From Leuctra nigra (Eukaryota; Arthropoda; Insecta; Plecoptera; Leuctridae), in assembly GCA_934045905.1 (NCBI GenBank), contig OW203763.1, forward strand, positions 20,754,608-20,818,607: a stretch of 64,000 nt of DNA, in the 5' to 3' direction. Shown piece by piece: positions 10,530 to 22,639 of the stretch. Position numbers and translations under genes: made by a program. How positions within the stretch are numbered: position 1 is the first letter of the stretch; every line of letters starts with the position of its first letter. The notes beneath the pieces are model-generated. The model worked only from the letters and a program-made list of their open reading frames with translations. It made no database searches and was not told where the DNA came from.

Positions 10530-13500
10530 TTAATCTCCGACATCTGCATCCTTATCGCCGATGACGTAGAGGAACTGGAAGGCTAAAGCGAGCAGGCCGG
10601 TGCCGAGCAGATCACCGAGAGCTGTTAGATAAGGGATGGCAGAATTGTCGGGGTCGATGCCCTTCGTCCACATCCAGTGAATCATCACGTGGCAGATGTA
10701 CAGCAGAAGAACAACCTGCAAGCAAATTACATTCAGTAAACATGATTCGTAATGAACTTGTATTGGTATAGGCAGATCATATCAAACAAATTAAATCACA
10801 AACAGTTTTAAAATCATATTGTATGATTTATTAATCATTCATGACTAATTTTCATACTTTCAAAAACGTTAAGTTTAAATTTACAAATTGCATTCTTCTC
10901 ATTAATGTGCTTGAAAATAAAACTGCTTTGTTTATAGACGAAAATATTCGAAGTCTCAAATGTGATAGCAGTAGCTTGATGATAATAGAAGTAGGACAAA
11001 TTACAATTGATAAGCGAGCATTCATTGTGTGATTGTAACATTTTAAAAGCTGATAGAGGATAAGCTTATATAGTTACACAATAACGACTAAATTGAAATG
11101 ATTCTGCACATATTAGGAGAGGGTTCTTCCTAATTAATTATTCTAATAGAAACAAACCAGCAAAATAAGATTGCGCATCCCGACTGAGATTCAAACCCAG
11201 AAGCATTTTATTTACCTTCCTATGCTATGAGAGTGAGTTGTTACCTAGAACTTCCATTCTTTAATACATGTAGGTACTATGACAATTTAAGTAACTTTTC
11301 TATTTGTTTTCCTAATAACATCTGGAAGAAAATTATATAAACTAAATGTTTTAACGGCAAAACATTCTTGATGGAACAACCTCTTTTGACATTAAACAAA
11401 CTTTTGACATTTCCACTACATACAATGTATGATATGGGGATGAAGACTTGCCTGTAAGACAGCAGCCACCAGATAGACCGCTACGAAGATGGGCGTGAGT
11501 GAAGTGTGTCCAGCTTGCAGGTAACTGATGGTGTAAGAGAAGATCAAGTGTCCGGGAATAACCATCAGGAGCAGGACCCTTGCAGTACGTGCGTGACCCC
11601 CTGGACATGTAACAACCATTGAGTCATAGTCAAACATGGCAGGTATGATGTGTCAAATTGTAGAAGATATTTTACATAGTTGAATCATCCATTGTACAAA
11701 ATTGCGAATCAGTTTCAGTTTCAATTTTTTTTTTATTGACACACAATAACAAACATATAAATTATAATATAAACAGAGAAAACACCACAAAGCCATGTGG
11801 GCTCATCTGCGGAACACTAGATATGAAAAACAAAAAATAATCAAGGTCAGTGTGCACACAATATACGAAAAACAAGAAAGAAAAATAAACTAAAAATTAA
11901 CGATTAAAAATTAAATAAAAAATGCAATATTACAAACTATGAGTCTATGCCCCATAGCCGATTCCATTGGCTAGTCTGGGGCAACACTTGAAAAATAAAA
12001 AAACAATTTATATCTTGGAATACCTACCTACAATAAAACATACCTATCACATTCACAAATTAAACATTAAGTAATGAGCGATAAAACATTGAATGCAAGA
12101 ATTAATGAAACATGTTACTATACTAGTATGGAAGTAGTTATCACTGCATCTACCTTTGGCCCTAGTCATAAGTAGTGGTTGTAAAAACTGAACCATGTAG
12201 CTAAATTCTAGCTTTAAGAACTGGCATTTAAAAATTTTGGTAGAAGAATTTTGGAGACTTGCAGCCTCATGCTCAAAACTAGTTGCGTCCACAAGTCCAT
12301 ACTTGCAGGCGCAACTCCTGCTATCGGTTATGGACTTGCGGACGCAACTAGTTTTGAGCATGAGTCTGTTGTTTGTCAAAATTACGCAACAAGAAACTCA
12401 CTTAAATCAGCTTCTCTAGCTAAGTTTGATATATTGCGCATTAAACAAAACTTCAGGTTCTGCTATTTCTATTTGTTCCTCACCCGAATTGAAGAATGCC
12501 GAGAGAGGGTTGAGACATATCTGAGTGACGTAGGAAGGCAGTCGGCCGAGCTTGGAGTCTCGATGAAGAGCTGTGGACATCCGACTGGCTTGCACAGCGA
12601 CAAGGTTACCACCCACTCCGTTGATCACAGGCTGAAACACGGCGATGCCCTTGAAGTTGGCCACCGTGAAGTCCAAGATCAAGCCACCGATGCTAGAAAA
12701 ATAAACAGTTATGGAGTCTTATCTTGTCGAAATATAAACAAAGCTCTTAATTTAAGGCCATCATAGATTTTACACCTCCTCATTGAAACTAATGGATGTA
12801 AAAAAAAAATTAGGTAAGTTGGTTGACCGTTGAAACTTTGAACAAGCCATGCTTTTGGCCAGAGGGGACTGCGGTCCGTAGGTTCTTCATCAACCCCAGA
12901 TCGCAGAGGCAGAATTTCCGGCTTGGGGACCGCATGCCACTAGTCACGTAACATCATTGTCTGTAGAGCCAAGTGTTTTGCGCTATGATGCTCCTCTGAA
13001 GCTGAAAATAACCCAACTTAACTGCCGAAGCATTTGTAACAAGATTGAAGAATTCAACTCAGCAATCGAACTGCATAACTCTGATGTATTCATAGGCACG
13101 GAGTCCTGGTTGACACAGGATATTACGACTAATGAGATATTCACCCGAAACTATAATATTTTTCGACGTGACCGAGTGGAGAAGCGAGGAGGCGGTGTAT
13201 TTATTGGTGTAAGGGATAATCTCTCTTGTTCAATCACCTGGACTGACACAATGTTTGAGATGTTATGTGTAACAATTAAATGCTTATCAGGCAATGCATA
13301 TATCATTGGTGCATACCGTCCACATGATTGTAATGCCATCCAATTTCTCAATGTGTTAACTGATCATCTTAGCCCACTTTACAAGGAAGGAACGACAAAT
13401 CATTGCTTCATTTTCGGAGGGGATCTAAATCTACCAAATATTGTTTGGGATGCAGATCCGATCGTTACACAGTGCACAATCCAAACCTCCATTAACACTT

Positions 13501-16500
13501 TGCTCGAAGACTTTAACTTCCAACAAGTTATTTCTGTTCCTACACATGTATCAAGCAACGTGCAGGATGTTTTTCTTGTTAGCCCCCCGGACATTTACTT
13601 GTCAAGCCGTGTAGAGACAGGGATAAGTGACCACATGCTCATTAATTTATGTGTCACTCTTCCTACTAATCGCAAAAAAAGCAACGAACGGAAGACAGTG
13701 TGGTATTATGCTAAAGCAGACAAACCACAAATTGCCTCATTTCTCATAGAAGCTTTCGATTCCTGGAGCAACCAACCAGGGAACATTCATAATTACTGGA
13801 CTAGCTTCAAAGAACTACTAGAAACTGCAAGATCCAAGTTTGTCCCACAACGATTACTTGCCAATAATCCAGACCCTCTGTATTACAACACAGAGATACG
13901 AAAATTGAAAAAGAAGTGTAGACAGGCTTACTCCACGAGATTCACCAGTGACAAATTTAAAAATCTCAGCCGAGATCTCCTTGACCTTAAAAGCACTTCT
14001 CTCAATAATTACATGCATACATTATTGGAAGTTGATAAACCTGGAAACTGGAACCGTTTTCACAGGCACGTAAATTCAAAGAAGGGTGACAATAATTCAA
14101 TACCAACCCTTCTTAAGAGTCCAGATGCCCAGAGTGCAACGACGGATGTTGAAAAAGCTAACTTACTAAACCTCACATACAGTAAGGTATTTAGTGCAAG
14201 TCCAATTTGGAGCTTAGCCAACTCTACATCCTTACCTCAAGCCATGTCCGCAAACAACCAGAACAGTTTCACAATTAACATCAGTGCCATAAAATCTGCT
14301 ATACAACGCTTGAAAATAAACACGTCACCAGGCCCGGACGGGATAACTTCACAAATGTTGAAAATCGGAGGATCTGTTATTGCCCCTTATCTACATCGAC
14401 TTTTCGTCATATCCATCAACAACTCTGAAGTCCCAGAAGATTGGAAAACGGCCACAGTACGACCCATCTACAAGAACGGCAGCCGTGATAATCCTGCTAA
14501 TTACCGTCCAATTAGCAATACATCGATCGTCTGCAAGTTATTGGAGCGAATTATCACGGATTACATCCACGCCACCTGGAATGAGGAAAACTGGCTGTTT
14601 GACAATCAACACGGCTTTAGGAAAGGCTATTCGTGTGAATCGTCTCTTACGGTATTCACTCAAGAGCTAGCTGAGGCACTGGATCAAGGGGATCAAGTGG
14701 ATGCAATCTTGATCGATTTCGCCAAGGCGTTTGATGTGGTACCACATAAACGCTTACTCGACAAGATCATGGGAATGAACCTGGATAACAAAGTGATACA
14801 GTGGATTCGTGAGTTCCTAACTAATAGAACCCAGCGAGTTCAAATAGGAGAAGCAACATCAGATCTAGCAAACGTCACATCCGGAGTCCCGCAAGGATCA
14901 GTTTTAGGTCCGACTCTCTTCACTGGATACATAAATGATATAGCTGACAATATGCAAACCAACATACGCCTCTTTGCTGATGATTGTATAGTATACTACA
15001 CCATAAAGGGAACAGAAGATCAGCTGATACTCCAGCAAGACATCGACAAAATCAACACTTGGGGTACTGTCAATGGTATGAAATTAAACACCAGCAAAAC
15101 AACAGTAATCAGTTTCACCAGGAGAAGATCACCAATACCTACTACATATCATATCCAGGGAGACAGCCTCGTTAAATCATCAACATGTAAATATCTCGGA
15201 GTCACACTTTCATCAGATCTAAGCTGGAATAACCACATAGGTAGAGTTATCAGTAAGGCAAAGAGAAATTTGAGCTTCGTAATGAGGAACCTCCGTGGTA
15301 GCCATCGTCGCACCACAGCCCACGCCTACAAGTGTCTCATCCGACCATTGCTCGAATACTGTTGTGGGGTATGGGATCCGTATACCTCGTGTAGGACCTA
15401 TGACCTCGAAATTGTCCAGCGGCGAGCAGCGAGGCACGTCACGAACAACCTGCGGTGGTGGTCGACGGAGAATGGACGGCCACATGTCAGCGTGACCAAA
15501 CTCCTGACAGAGCTGGGGTGGGAAACACTGGCAACGAGAAGAAGTAGGGTTGGTCTCCGCTGTCTTCTTAAAGCTTTAAGCAGGAAGCCAGCCTGGCAAG
15601 GCCTAGATGGGCTATGGTCATTCTCAACCAACATCACCCGGCATGACCATAGCCTCAAACTAAATCTAAGGCGATACAAGACGAACATCGGTCTGCACTC
15701 ATTGCTGGGTAGAACTTGTCGGCTCTGGAACCGCTTGCCAGCGAAGAAGATGGAGTCCCTACCTGACGCTGCCCAATTGGAGAATATACTCTCCGATGAA
15801 TTCCAGATCTGATTTCTTGAATATTGTCAATTGCATTGTAACAACACTTAAATGTATTTTATGTATGTAATTCCATCTCCAGCCACCGGAAATTTATTTC
15901 CAAAGCTGTGTAAAATTAAATAATAAATAAAAAATATTAAGAAATGCTCGTCACATATTAGGTAGGTACTACACACTTCATAGGTATACGCCACACAGAT
16001 TTTCACTTGAATGTTACCTTTCTCCAATAAAATAATTTGTGTGTGCCCTTTTTAAGGTTACATATTGGCTAGATTAAAATTCTAATTGTGTTATGGATAA
16101 CACACAATTTATATTTAAACTAACAATAACTAGGTAAAATTTAAAATTACACTCTAATTGAAACTGTAAAATAAACAAAAAATTGCAGATACATCGAGAT
16201 CTAGGAGCGGTCCCAGAACCATTTTCTACTATCTCTAAAAAGAGATACCTAACTCATTCATAACTCATTTCGTCTTCTTATATTTGAAAACATAGAGTTA
16301 AAAGATGCTTTAAGTTATCAGATAACTGCAAGAATATGCTCCTATTGCAACCAAATGAAACAATGCAAGTAGAACATACCTGCTAATCAGCATGGCAGAT
16401 ATGACGGGAGTCCAACCAGAGTTGAGAACTTCCTTGGTGTACTTGTTCTTCGCCGCAACCCATCCGAACACCGGAGTCAGCAGAAGGCAAACCACGATGA

Positions 16501-19500
16501 TCGTCGGTGCCAGCCAGAACTCTGACCCTGTGCAACATAGAGGCATTTACGACACATTCACATTGCAGTTCACAGGGTAGGACTTAGCTCTTACTGGCCA
16601 GTAAGGGAAGTGGTTTCGATTGCTTATTGGCATTGCGACTCACCAATTGCAGCATACAGAAGCGAGGATATCCATGCCAGCAGAGCCAGTGTTATCAGAT
16701 CTCCCAAGCTAGCTGCGATCGGAGTAGCAACGTTGTCGGGGTTGATGTTCAGGTGGCGGGATAGCAGGATGACTACTACCATTACAAGACCTAGACAAAG
16801 CAGACATTCAGCATCACAAGCTGTCAGATTTCTCAACGCATGAGCAGTATTTCGATCTAACTCCAGAGAATGACATGAATGTAAATTATCATCGTGAGTA
16901 AGTTTAGTCACATCCTAATTTGTATATATTAGGTAGTTAATTATCTACCTAAAAAATTAAAATAAATTTATAGAGTTCATGCTGGTACCCATGAAGCTAC
17001 CAAGACAATTAATCAGCTTGCTATAGTCTTAATACCATTGCACATCATAAGAATGTGTGCGATTTGGATTTAAGTTAATGTGTGCTAGAGCTTGATATAA
17101 TACCATACCTCCATATTACATAGCTTTGTCTTTCATATGAAAGATGATAAACTAGGACAGAATGTTTAGTCAAGTGTGTAAAAAGTGAGTGTTTGTTTTA
17201 GCTTTAGAGAAAATAATTATTCACTCATTGCCTCTTCATAAATTACAAACATAAAGTCTAACTTGGGATGTTGAAAAACGAAAGATCACTCACCAAGCAC
17301 AAAACTGGCGACACAAGCTGTTACGAGACTGCTGGCACAGAGCAGGAGTCCGTGATCGAGGTTGAAAACACCGTCCGGCACCCATCCCATGATCATGGCC
17401 GCGAGAGAAGCTAGGAAACCCACCACAATGGCTTGACACTGGATGAGAGCTAGATTGCCGACGATCAGCGACCACTGCTCCTTCCGATTGTCCATGTGTC
17501 CGAGGTTGGCTTGGGTTGAGAGTCGAGATGCCAACGTCATCTCCAAGTTGCCTTTGAGTCCCAGCAATGCCGGCACCAGGATGAACACTTCGGAAACCAC
17601 TCGGAACACGGGCCAGTGCTAGAAGCAGATTAATTTATTACCCATGTGGGGTATTCAGGAACAGCATTGTTGGCAAACTAGCAACACATCACAGTATAGA
17701 AAGGGCAGCAGGGCAAGTATAATGAAGTACTTCGGTATTCCCTCTCCTTCCATTTTCCTCTCTAGGCGCGGCATTTTAAACAAATTTAAGGTGTTGTATT
17801 TAGTTAGAGTATCATCTAGTATCATTCTGCAATACATTGTATTAGTTTCACACCTTATTAGTAGAGCCCCGTGAAAGTGTTTTTATTTTTTAACAAATTT
17901 CGTTTTAAATATAAGAAATTTCGTGTTTTGGCGGTGTTATTCAAATAAGTAATAACCCTATATTTTGTTACCCCAGCGGTGAAAAATTAAAATAATGTAG
18001 GAATTCGGCCTATAAATTTATGTTACTTCGGTCTATACTAAGGAAGGATAGGTTCAAGTAAATAAAGATAATGGTCAGGACTCTGGGTACTAATTGCATT
18101 AGGAGTAGGAAATCATTTTTTCTATTTTTTCTTGTTGCATTTATAAGGTTATTTTGGAGAAAATATGGCGCGATTTCGTGCTTATTTCGCAGTAAAAACC
18201 CTATTTCGTTTTTATTGTTGATTTTTCTTCAATTTCGTTTTATTTCGCAAATAAATTCTTACATTTTTGAACTTCAAATTACATGACTCGTGCACATTGA
18301 GCAAAAAGAGGGTTATCTGAACAACTTTGATTATTATCGCGATATCGCGCCTCGCGAAATATACGTGGCTCTACTTATTAGGATTAGGATTGATCTTCTA
18401 TAAATTTTAATAGATAGGTACAACCTAATTTGAAAACGTTTCTGGAAGAAAGTGAAAATAATATATAAAAATTATTATTAATTAATTCATTAATTAATCA
18501 TTCGTTCATTAATTCATTAACGACAGATTCCTAGGTGAAAAGAAACAAGCTGCAAGGTTACATGTCACTCTGGGTACATGAGAATGTGTTGCTTACTACA
18601 TCGAATGCATGTATGTACATATTTACATGTCAACGAGCTGTTTCCTACTTTCTTGTGGAATGCAAACAACTACTATTACAAGAGGTTACCTAACTCAGCA
18701 CTCTTGAGACATGATTCTTCACCTAAACAAATATCAGGACGTGACATATGGCATACCTAGAGCCAGATTACAAGTGGTATATTCTACACAACTTATGAAC
18801 AATAGGAACTAAACCTTATCATGACAGTTTTAAATTTCCAAAGAGTATGATTTATTGGTTGGTACCTACCTAGTTGGTAGTTATAAACTTAATAAACGTA
18901 TAGGTAGCATAATTCTGGCTTGATCTTGACATGTAAACAAAAAGTTGATTGCACCAACAGATGGCATACTCTGCAAAGCAATAATTTATGTGTACCGTCC
19001 TAGAGTGCACTGAAAATTACAATCTAGGTATGTTTATCAATCCCTTGTTTTTAAAAGATTGTAGGTACTAAAATTATAATGATTCTATTGTTAGGATAAG
19101 AAAATACATTAGGTAGGTACTAACTTTAACAATAACTCTTGACATAGGTACCTCTACACAAATGATAGTGCTAAGATTGGGTAAGCATTCATTATCAAAG
19201 GGTATAGGATGATTGAGCAAGCATTACTATGGTCAAATGGCACTTTCTGTTATTTTGTTTTTTCTTTTGCCTGCACTGCCCAGGTCAAACCGCACAACCA
19301 ATCGATCTGAAATTTTGCACACATACTAATGTAATCTAAGTGGTCTCTGGGAACGTTTATCCTGTGATTGGTTCAAATTTTAAAAAAATTATCTTTTGAT
19401 TGGTTGGTCTGACCAATTTGAAATTTTGCAAAGTCATTGCAACCAACATTGTCCCCAATCTTACAAAGTTTCAGCCAAATCCTCCCATTGGCTAAAATTT

Positions 19501-20412
19501 AAAACCATCTTTCCTGTGATTTTTTAAATTTAAACTAGAACCGATTGACCGATCAACTTAAAACTTCGCATGGTCATTGGGACCAACATTTTTGGTATTT
19601 TTGCCAATTTGAAGACTAGGTAATCTGTCATTATTTTCAAAAGTTATTATTGTCATTTTAAGGACATTTTATTCTATTACCAAATCTTTTTCAATATTTT
19701 TGAAATAGTACCTATATTGAAATTGCTTTCAATATATTGCTTTCAATATATTTCAGTATGCGTAATGGTAGGTATACCTAGGTAGGTACACCAAATCCAA
19801 TGGCCAAAAATGATAGAGCGTAATACAAATTACAACATTATTTTAAAATAGCCAGAAAAACTCTTCTTTTCCAGAAAAAGAAACACAACTGGTATTATAT
19901 AAATTTGTAGAATACTAAATACAATTTTTTTGGTTGTTGTCATTGCTTAATGTAATAGTATTGTAATTTGTATGATGCTGAATCATTTTTGGCCGTTGTA
20001 TTGAGTGTATCAACGAGAGCCTACGAATAGAGCAATGCGAGGTCAACCAAGAACATGAATCTAAATTTAAATAGATAAGAACTCGGCTTACCTGAACAAC
20101 GTCCAGCACAAGTCCTGCTCCAACCATCCCGAACCCCGCGACAAGAAACGGAATGAACACCTGTATCGATATGGTCCAGACATTTTCACCCTTTGACTCA
20201 TTGTCCTTTGCTTTAGCGATGATTTTCACTTTCGTCTTTGCCGCTTGTCCATTATTCAGCAACAACTCGTGGTCGTCTTGTTTGTCCGGCAGTTCCGCGT
20301 AATTGTCACCACCGTCCGAGTCTGCATCGCTCGACGCCATCTTGCGCAACTTGCGACGACGTCCGGCGTTTCCGCGATGCCTGCGATGGCTACCTGAGGT
20401 CTTGCCAGGCAT
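10530..20412 (-). CDS. SLC41A1: SLC41-family Mg2+ transporter (SLC41A1-like)
   Basis: This encodes a plasma-membrane magnesium carrier related to bacterial MgtE. Coding exons on the minus strand are 20412-20092, 17618-17294, 16790-16644, 16527-16380, 12692-12484, 11600-11452 and 10715-10530, with all phases consistent, giving 494 aa against 513 in human SLC41A1 (from memory). Both family signatures are visible: [19 protein letters not shown] in exon 2 and [20 protein letters not shown] in exon 5. The C-terminus, [20 protein letters not shown] to GDKDADVGD, is near-identical to the family end. The N-terminal 75 residues are polar and basic, as expected for a cytoplasmic tail. The ATG at 20412 lies 19 bases after an acceptor at 20432. 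The intron after 11452 begins GC, not GT. The intron between 16380 and 12692 carries an antisense LINE. The assignment to A1 rather than A2 or A3 is inferred; the family assignment is firm. Confidence 0.93.
11716..12000 (-). mobile_element. LINE 3'-end fragment with poly(A)
   Basis: Read on the minus strand, this ends with TGTGTGTCAATAAAAAAAAA, a polyadenylation signal running into a poly(A) tail (poly-T at 11727-11737 on the plus strand). It contains GATGAGCCCACATGGCTTTG, typical of the tails of insect LINEs. No coding part remains. It lies in the SLC41 intron in the same orientation as the gene. Confidence 0.55.
12269..12364. repeat. Hairpin-forming inverted repeat in SLC41 intron
   Basis: Arms of about 33 bp begin CATGCTCAAAACTAGTTGCG on the left, with the inverted copy ending at 12364; they differ at one base. 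The spacer is about 30 bp and carries GCGCAACTCCTGC. It lies in the intron just downstream of SLC41 exon 5 (minus strand). It is probably a small foldback transposon remnant. Confidence 0.85.
12837..15935 (+). mobile_element. CR1-like non-LTR retrotransposon, 5'-truncated
   Basis: The element carries a near-complete ORF2 (12957-15812), a short 3' UTR of about 120 bp and an A-rich tail, AAATAATAAATAAAAAATA. The frame is open from 12882 but has no ATG at its start, and no ORF1 is seen, so the copy is probably 5'-truncated. It sits in a 3.7-kb intron of the SLC41 gene in the opposite orientation. The 5' boundary is approximate, because no flanking duplication was identified. Confidence 0.85.
12957..15812 (+). 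CDS. LINE ORF2: APE endonuclease and reverse transcriptase
   Basis: The 951-codon frame is uninterrupted to TGA at 15810. Residues 15-235 form an apurinic-type endonuclease with N22, E49 (TESWL), GGDLN at 154-158 and the SDH triad end at 224-226. Reverse transcriptase follows, with GPDG, the first catalytic aspartate at D587 (LIDFAKAFD), [11 protein letters not shown] from 642 and FADD at 673-676. The C-terminal third has the maturase-like stretch [16 protein letters not shown]. This order and motif style match the CR1/Jockey group. All expected catalytic residues are present, so the copy looks young. The first codon in this frame is TTG; the natural start is unknown and may lie upstream or need reinitiation after ORF1. 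It would nick DNA and copy its own RNA at the target site. Confidence 0.92.
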   Translation: MSVEPSVLRYDAPLKLKITQLNCRSICNKIEEFNSAIELHNSDVFIGTESWLTQDITTNEIFTRNYNIFRRDRVEKRGGGVFIGVRDNLSCSITWTDTMFEMLCVTIKCLSGNAYIIGAYRPHDCNAIQFLNVLTDHLSPLYKEGTTNHCFIFGGDLNLPNIVWDADPIVTQCTIQTSINTLLEDFNFQQVISVPTHVSSNVQDVFLVSPPDIYLSSRVETGISDHMLINLCVTLPTNRKKSNERKTVWYYAKADKPQIASFLIEAFDSWSNQPGNIHNYWTSFKELLETARSKFVPQRLLANNPDPLYYNTEIRKLKKKCRQAYSTRFTSDKFKNLSRDLLDLKSTSLNNYMHTLLEVDKPGNWNRFHRHVNSKKGDNNSIPTLLKSPDAQSATTDVEKANLLNLTYSKVFSASPIWSLANSTSLPQAMSANNQNSFTINISAIKSAIQRLKINTSPGPDGITSQMLKIGGSVIAPYLHRLFVISINNSEVPEDWKTATVRPIYKNGSRDNPANYRPISNTSIVCKLLERIITDYIHATWNEENWLFDNQHGFRKGYSCESSLTVFTQELAEALDQGDQVDAILIDFAKAFDVVPHKRLLDKIMGMNLDNKVIQWIREFLTNRTQRVQIGEATSDLANVTSGVPQGSVLGPTLFTGYINDIADNMQTNIRLFADDCIVYYTIKGTEDQLILQQDIDKINTWGTVNGMKLNTSKTTVISFTRRRSPIPTTYHIQGDSLVKSSTCKYLGVTLSSDLSWNNHIGRVISKAKRNLSFVMRNLRGSHRRTTAHAYKCLIRPLLEYCCGVWDPYTSCRTYDLEIVQRRAARHVTNNLRWWSTENGRPHVSVTKLLTELGWETLATRRSRVGLRCLLKALSRKPAWQGLDGLWSFSTNITRHDHSLKLNLRRYKTNIGLHSLLGRTCRLWNRLPAKKMESLPDAAQLENILSDEFQI
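17872..18373. mobile_element. hAT-type non-autonomous element (502 bp)
   Basis: A perfect 8-bp duplication, CTTATTAG, flanks the segment at 17864-17871 and 18374-18381. The ends TAGAGCCCCGTG and CACGTGGCTCTA are short inverted repeats: TAGAGCC, a variable base, then CGT. The interior is rich in TTTCG motifs and has no transposase frame. It lies in the first coding intron of SLC41. Confidence 0.8.
19260..19620. repeat. Degenerate tandem repeat in SLC41 intron
   Basis: About two and a half imperfect copies of a unit of roughly 130-150 bp. Shared blocks are an ACCRATYGRYYTG-like start, TTGAAATTTTGCA, GTCATTGNGACCAACATT, AAAGTTTCAGCCAAATC and CATTGGCTAAAATTTAAAA. Spacing varies by indels, so unit boundaries are approximate. 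Confidence 0.6.
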
Positions 20413-20786
20413 GTTTATGTCGACGAATATTCTGTGAAAATGTAAAATTACATGTGAAATATATATTTTAATCCCGTCCGTAGAAAACTTTGAGTTTCTT
20501 TGCCATTTACAAAAAAACAAAATAAAAACGTGCTTTATTTAAATGGTATGGTATCAAAAAAATTACAATGAGATAGGGGGCTCATTCATAAGATCCCATA
20601 GTATGGCATTCTAAAGTAATTTACAATAGTTACCTACCTACTACCTAGGTACTTCTTTATCTGTTCACAGTTTGATTTCAAAATGAGAATTTAAAGATTA
20701 ACGCCAGCTCATTAATCCAGTATCAGTGTGATAGGTATTTACGTTTACAAATCATATTATTAATTTTAAGTTAAAAGGTTTAATTA

Positions 20787-21034
20787 GGGGCCAGATTACC
20801 ATTAGTTTAATCTTCAGTTTAGTTAAGCTCCACTTCGGGAAATGTGATGTATTAACCATTATGTAGGTACTGCGGCATAGCTTAAAAACTGCAGTCAATG
20901 TAGGCTGAGGTTAATTTAAGCTGAGAAAAGAAGCTCCAGAATTAAATTGCAGTAAATAATAGTAATCCTACACTGAGTTTTCTGAAGTGGAGTTTACGCT
21001 AACTGTAGCTTAAACTAACGGTAATACCGGCCTT
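20787..21034. mobile_element. MITE with GGGGCCAGATTACC-type ends
   Basis: Left end GGGGCCAGATTACCATTAGT and right end AACGGTAATACCGGCC are imperfect inverted copies. Similarity extends inward through TAGTTTAA and AGCTCCACTTC on the left and their complements on the right. No coding capacity. The target duplication was not resolved; TTTAA occurs beside both ends. It lies in the presumed 5' UTR intron of SLC41. Confidence 0.6.
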
Positions 21035-21469
21035 TAAAAAATTATATTTAAAAAAAAATGGTGTTGTGCTTTTATTTTATATTATTATCCCATAGACTAG
21101 TTACCAGGATGGGTATCATCAGGTTATTAACAATATTTACATATAATGCACAATCAGCATAAACACAATGTGTTTATGCTTAATATAAATGATTTATGAA
21201 ATCTTAAAATGCTTAATATTTATGATAAATAATTAATTAGAAAATTTTGACAATTTTGACTGGGGGGTTCAACATTTCTATACCTACCTTGATTAAAATC
21301 AGTAGGTACAAATCTGAATCATGAATTAAAGCTAACAAATAAGAATCTAGTATTGAATAGAAATTTGGTCTTAATTATAAAATATATTTAACCTAACTTG
21401 CAATGCTGGAGGCAAGGAGGTTAAAGAAACTAATTAAAACATTTTTCCCACGAGGTATTATGAACCTAC

Positions 21470-21505
21470 CTACATTACCTACCTACCTACCTACCTACCT
21501 ACATT
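21470..21505. repeat. (ACCT)n microsatellite
   Basis: CTAC/CTACCTAC units repeat without interruption for about 26 bp beside further ACCTAC units. The same motif and its complement GTAGGTA recur through the window. Confidence 0.9.
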
Positions 21506-22607
21506 AGCGGTGCAACATTTAAGTTAAAATATAAGTAAATTAGTATGTCAACTTACAAATTGCTGTATCTATTAGATGTATCAAGCAAAGAACACTATTA
21601 TCAACCACTCACTCAATTATCTTTGAATCTAATATACCCAGTGAACAACCAACTGCCAGGGTACAAAGGTTCAAACCCAGATAAAAATTAGCATCAAGGT
21701 ATATTTAGCCACAGACAATTTGGCTCAGCTCCCATAACAATTCTGCTGTCCCCATTTATTTTGACATTTCTTTCTCATTCTGTTAATTAAGAAAACGTGA
21801 AAGTTACAGACTATTATCAAAAGTTATGCAGTTAAATTAACCATATCAATTATACTTTTCAAATACATAGTAAGTACTACATGGGTGCAGCATCTATCTA
21901 TCTTACAAATTATAAAAAATATAGCTATTATGGCAAGAAAATGCAATGTTATTATAAGTACTGTTTCATCAGAAAGCAAAAAAATTATAATTAGTTTAGA
22001 AAGGAAGTGAACTTAGCAATTTGCAAGCTACAGCATGAAATGTAACCTTCAGTCATGTAATAAAATCTTGTCAGTTTGCCATATTATCATCCACCACGTG
22101 CGCAGTGCTACTCTAAAATACTACTGTATATTACTTCATTGATACATTTACACAATTAATGAAGAAAGTATAAACCAACATACAAGCCCTCCCTTCTTTG
22201 GTGCTTACTGCATTCACAAAAATGTATGTACTAGTAGTAATCATTCAATACATTACAATTGAAATTCTGCTCTCTGAAGTAAAATAATATGAAAGGGTAG
22301 CATCAGAGTATAAGTCCGTGATCAGAGCAAAGACAAAAGAATGAATACATTATGAGAACATCGTTAGGATGATTACTACAATCTAGGTACCCAAAGGCAC
22401 TGGATTGAAACAAAAAATGGTGAACTAGGTAGGCATTATCTAATAACACAGCTATTAGCTAGCTCATTTCATCACTGTCTGTCTTAGTTTGTGATCCTCT
22501 TAGTAGTTTCCACAGAAATATGTTGTTTTACATTTTGATTTTAGTTTAAGGGACCTTCTGACCGTTCTTAAAATCTGTAGCAAAAAGAAAATGTGTGAAT
22601 AACTTAC

Positions 22608-22639
22608 CATTCTGTATGTTTATGCTCACAAAGATTCAA
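22608..22639 (-). other. Candidate 5' UTR exon of SLC41
   Basis: On the minus strand a 32-base segment is bounded by an acceptor GTTTTCCAG and a strong donor ATG|GTAAGT at 22608/22607. It lies between the start-codon exon (20431) and the candidate first exon near 23181. It has no coding significance that I can see. It is inferred from splice signals only. Confidence 0.35.

Noticed and set aside
12251..12766. 171-codon plus-strand frame
   Set aside because: It is the antisense shadow of SLC41 exon 5 together with the hairpin repeat at 12269-12364.
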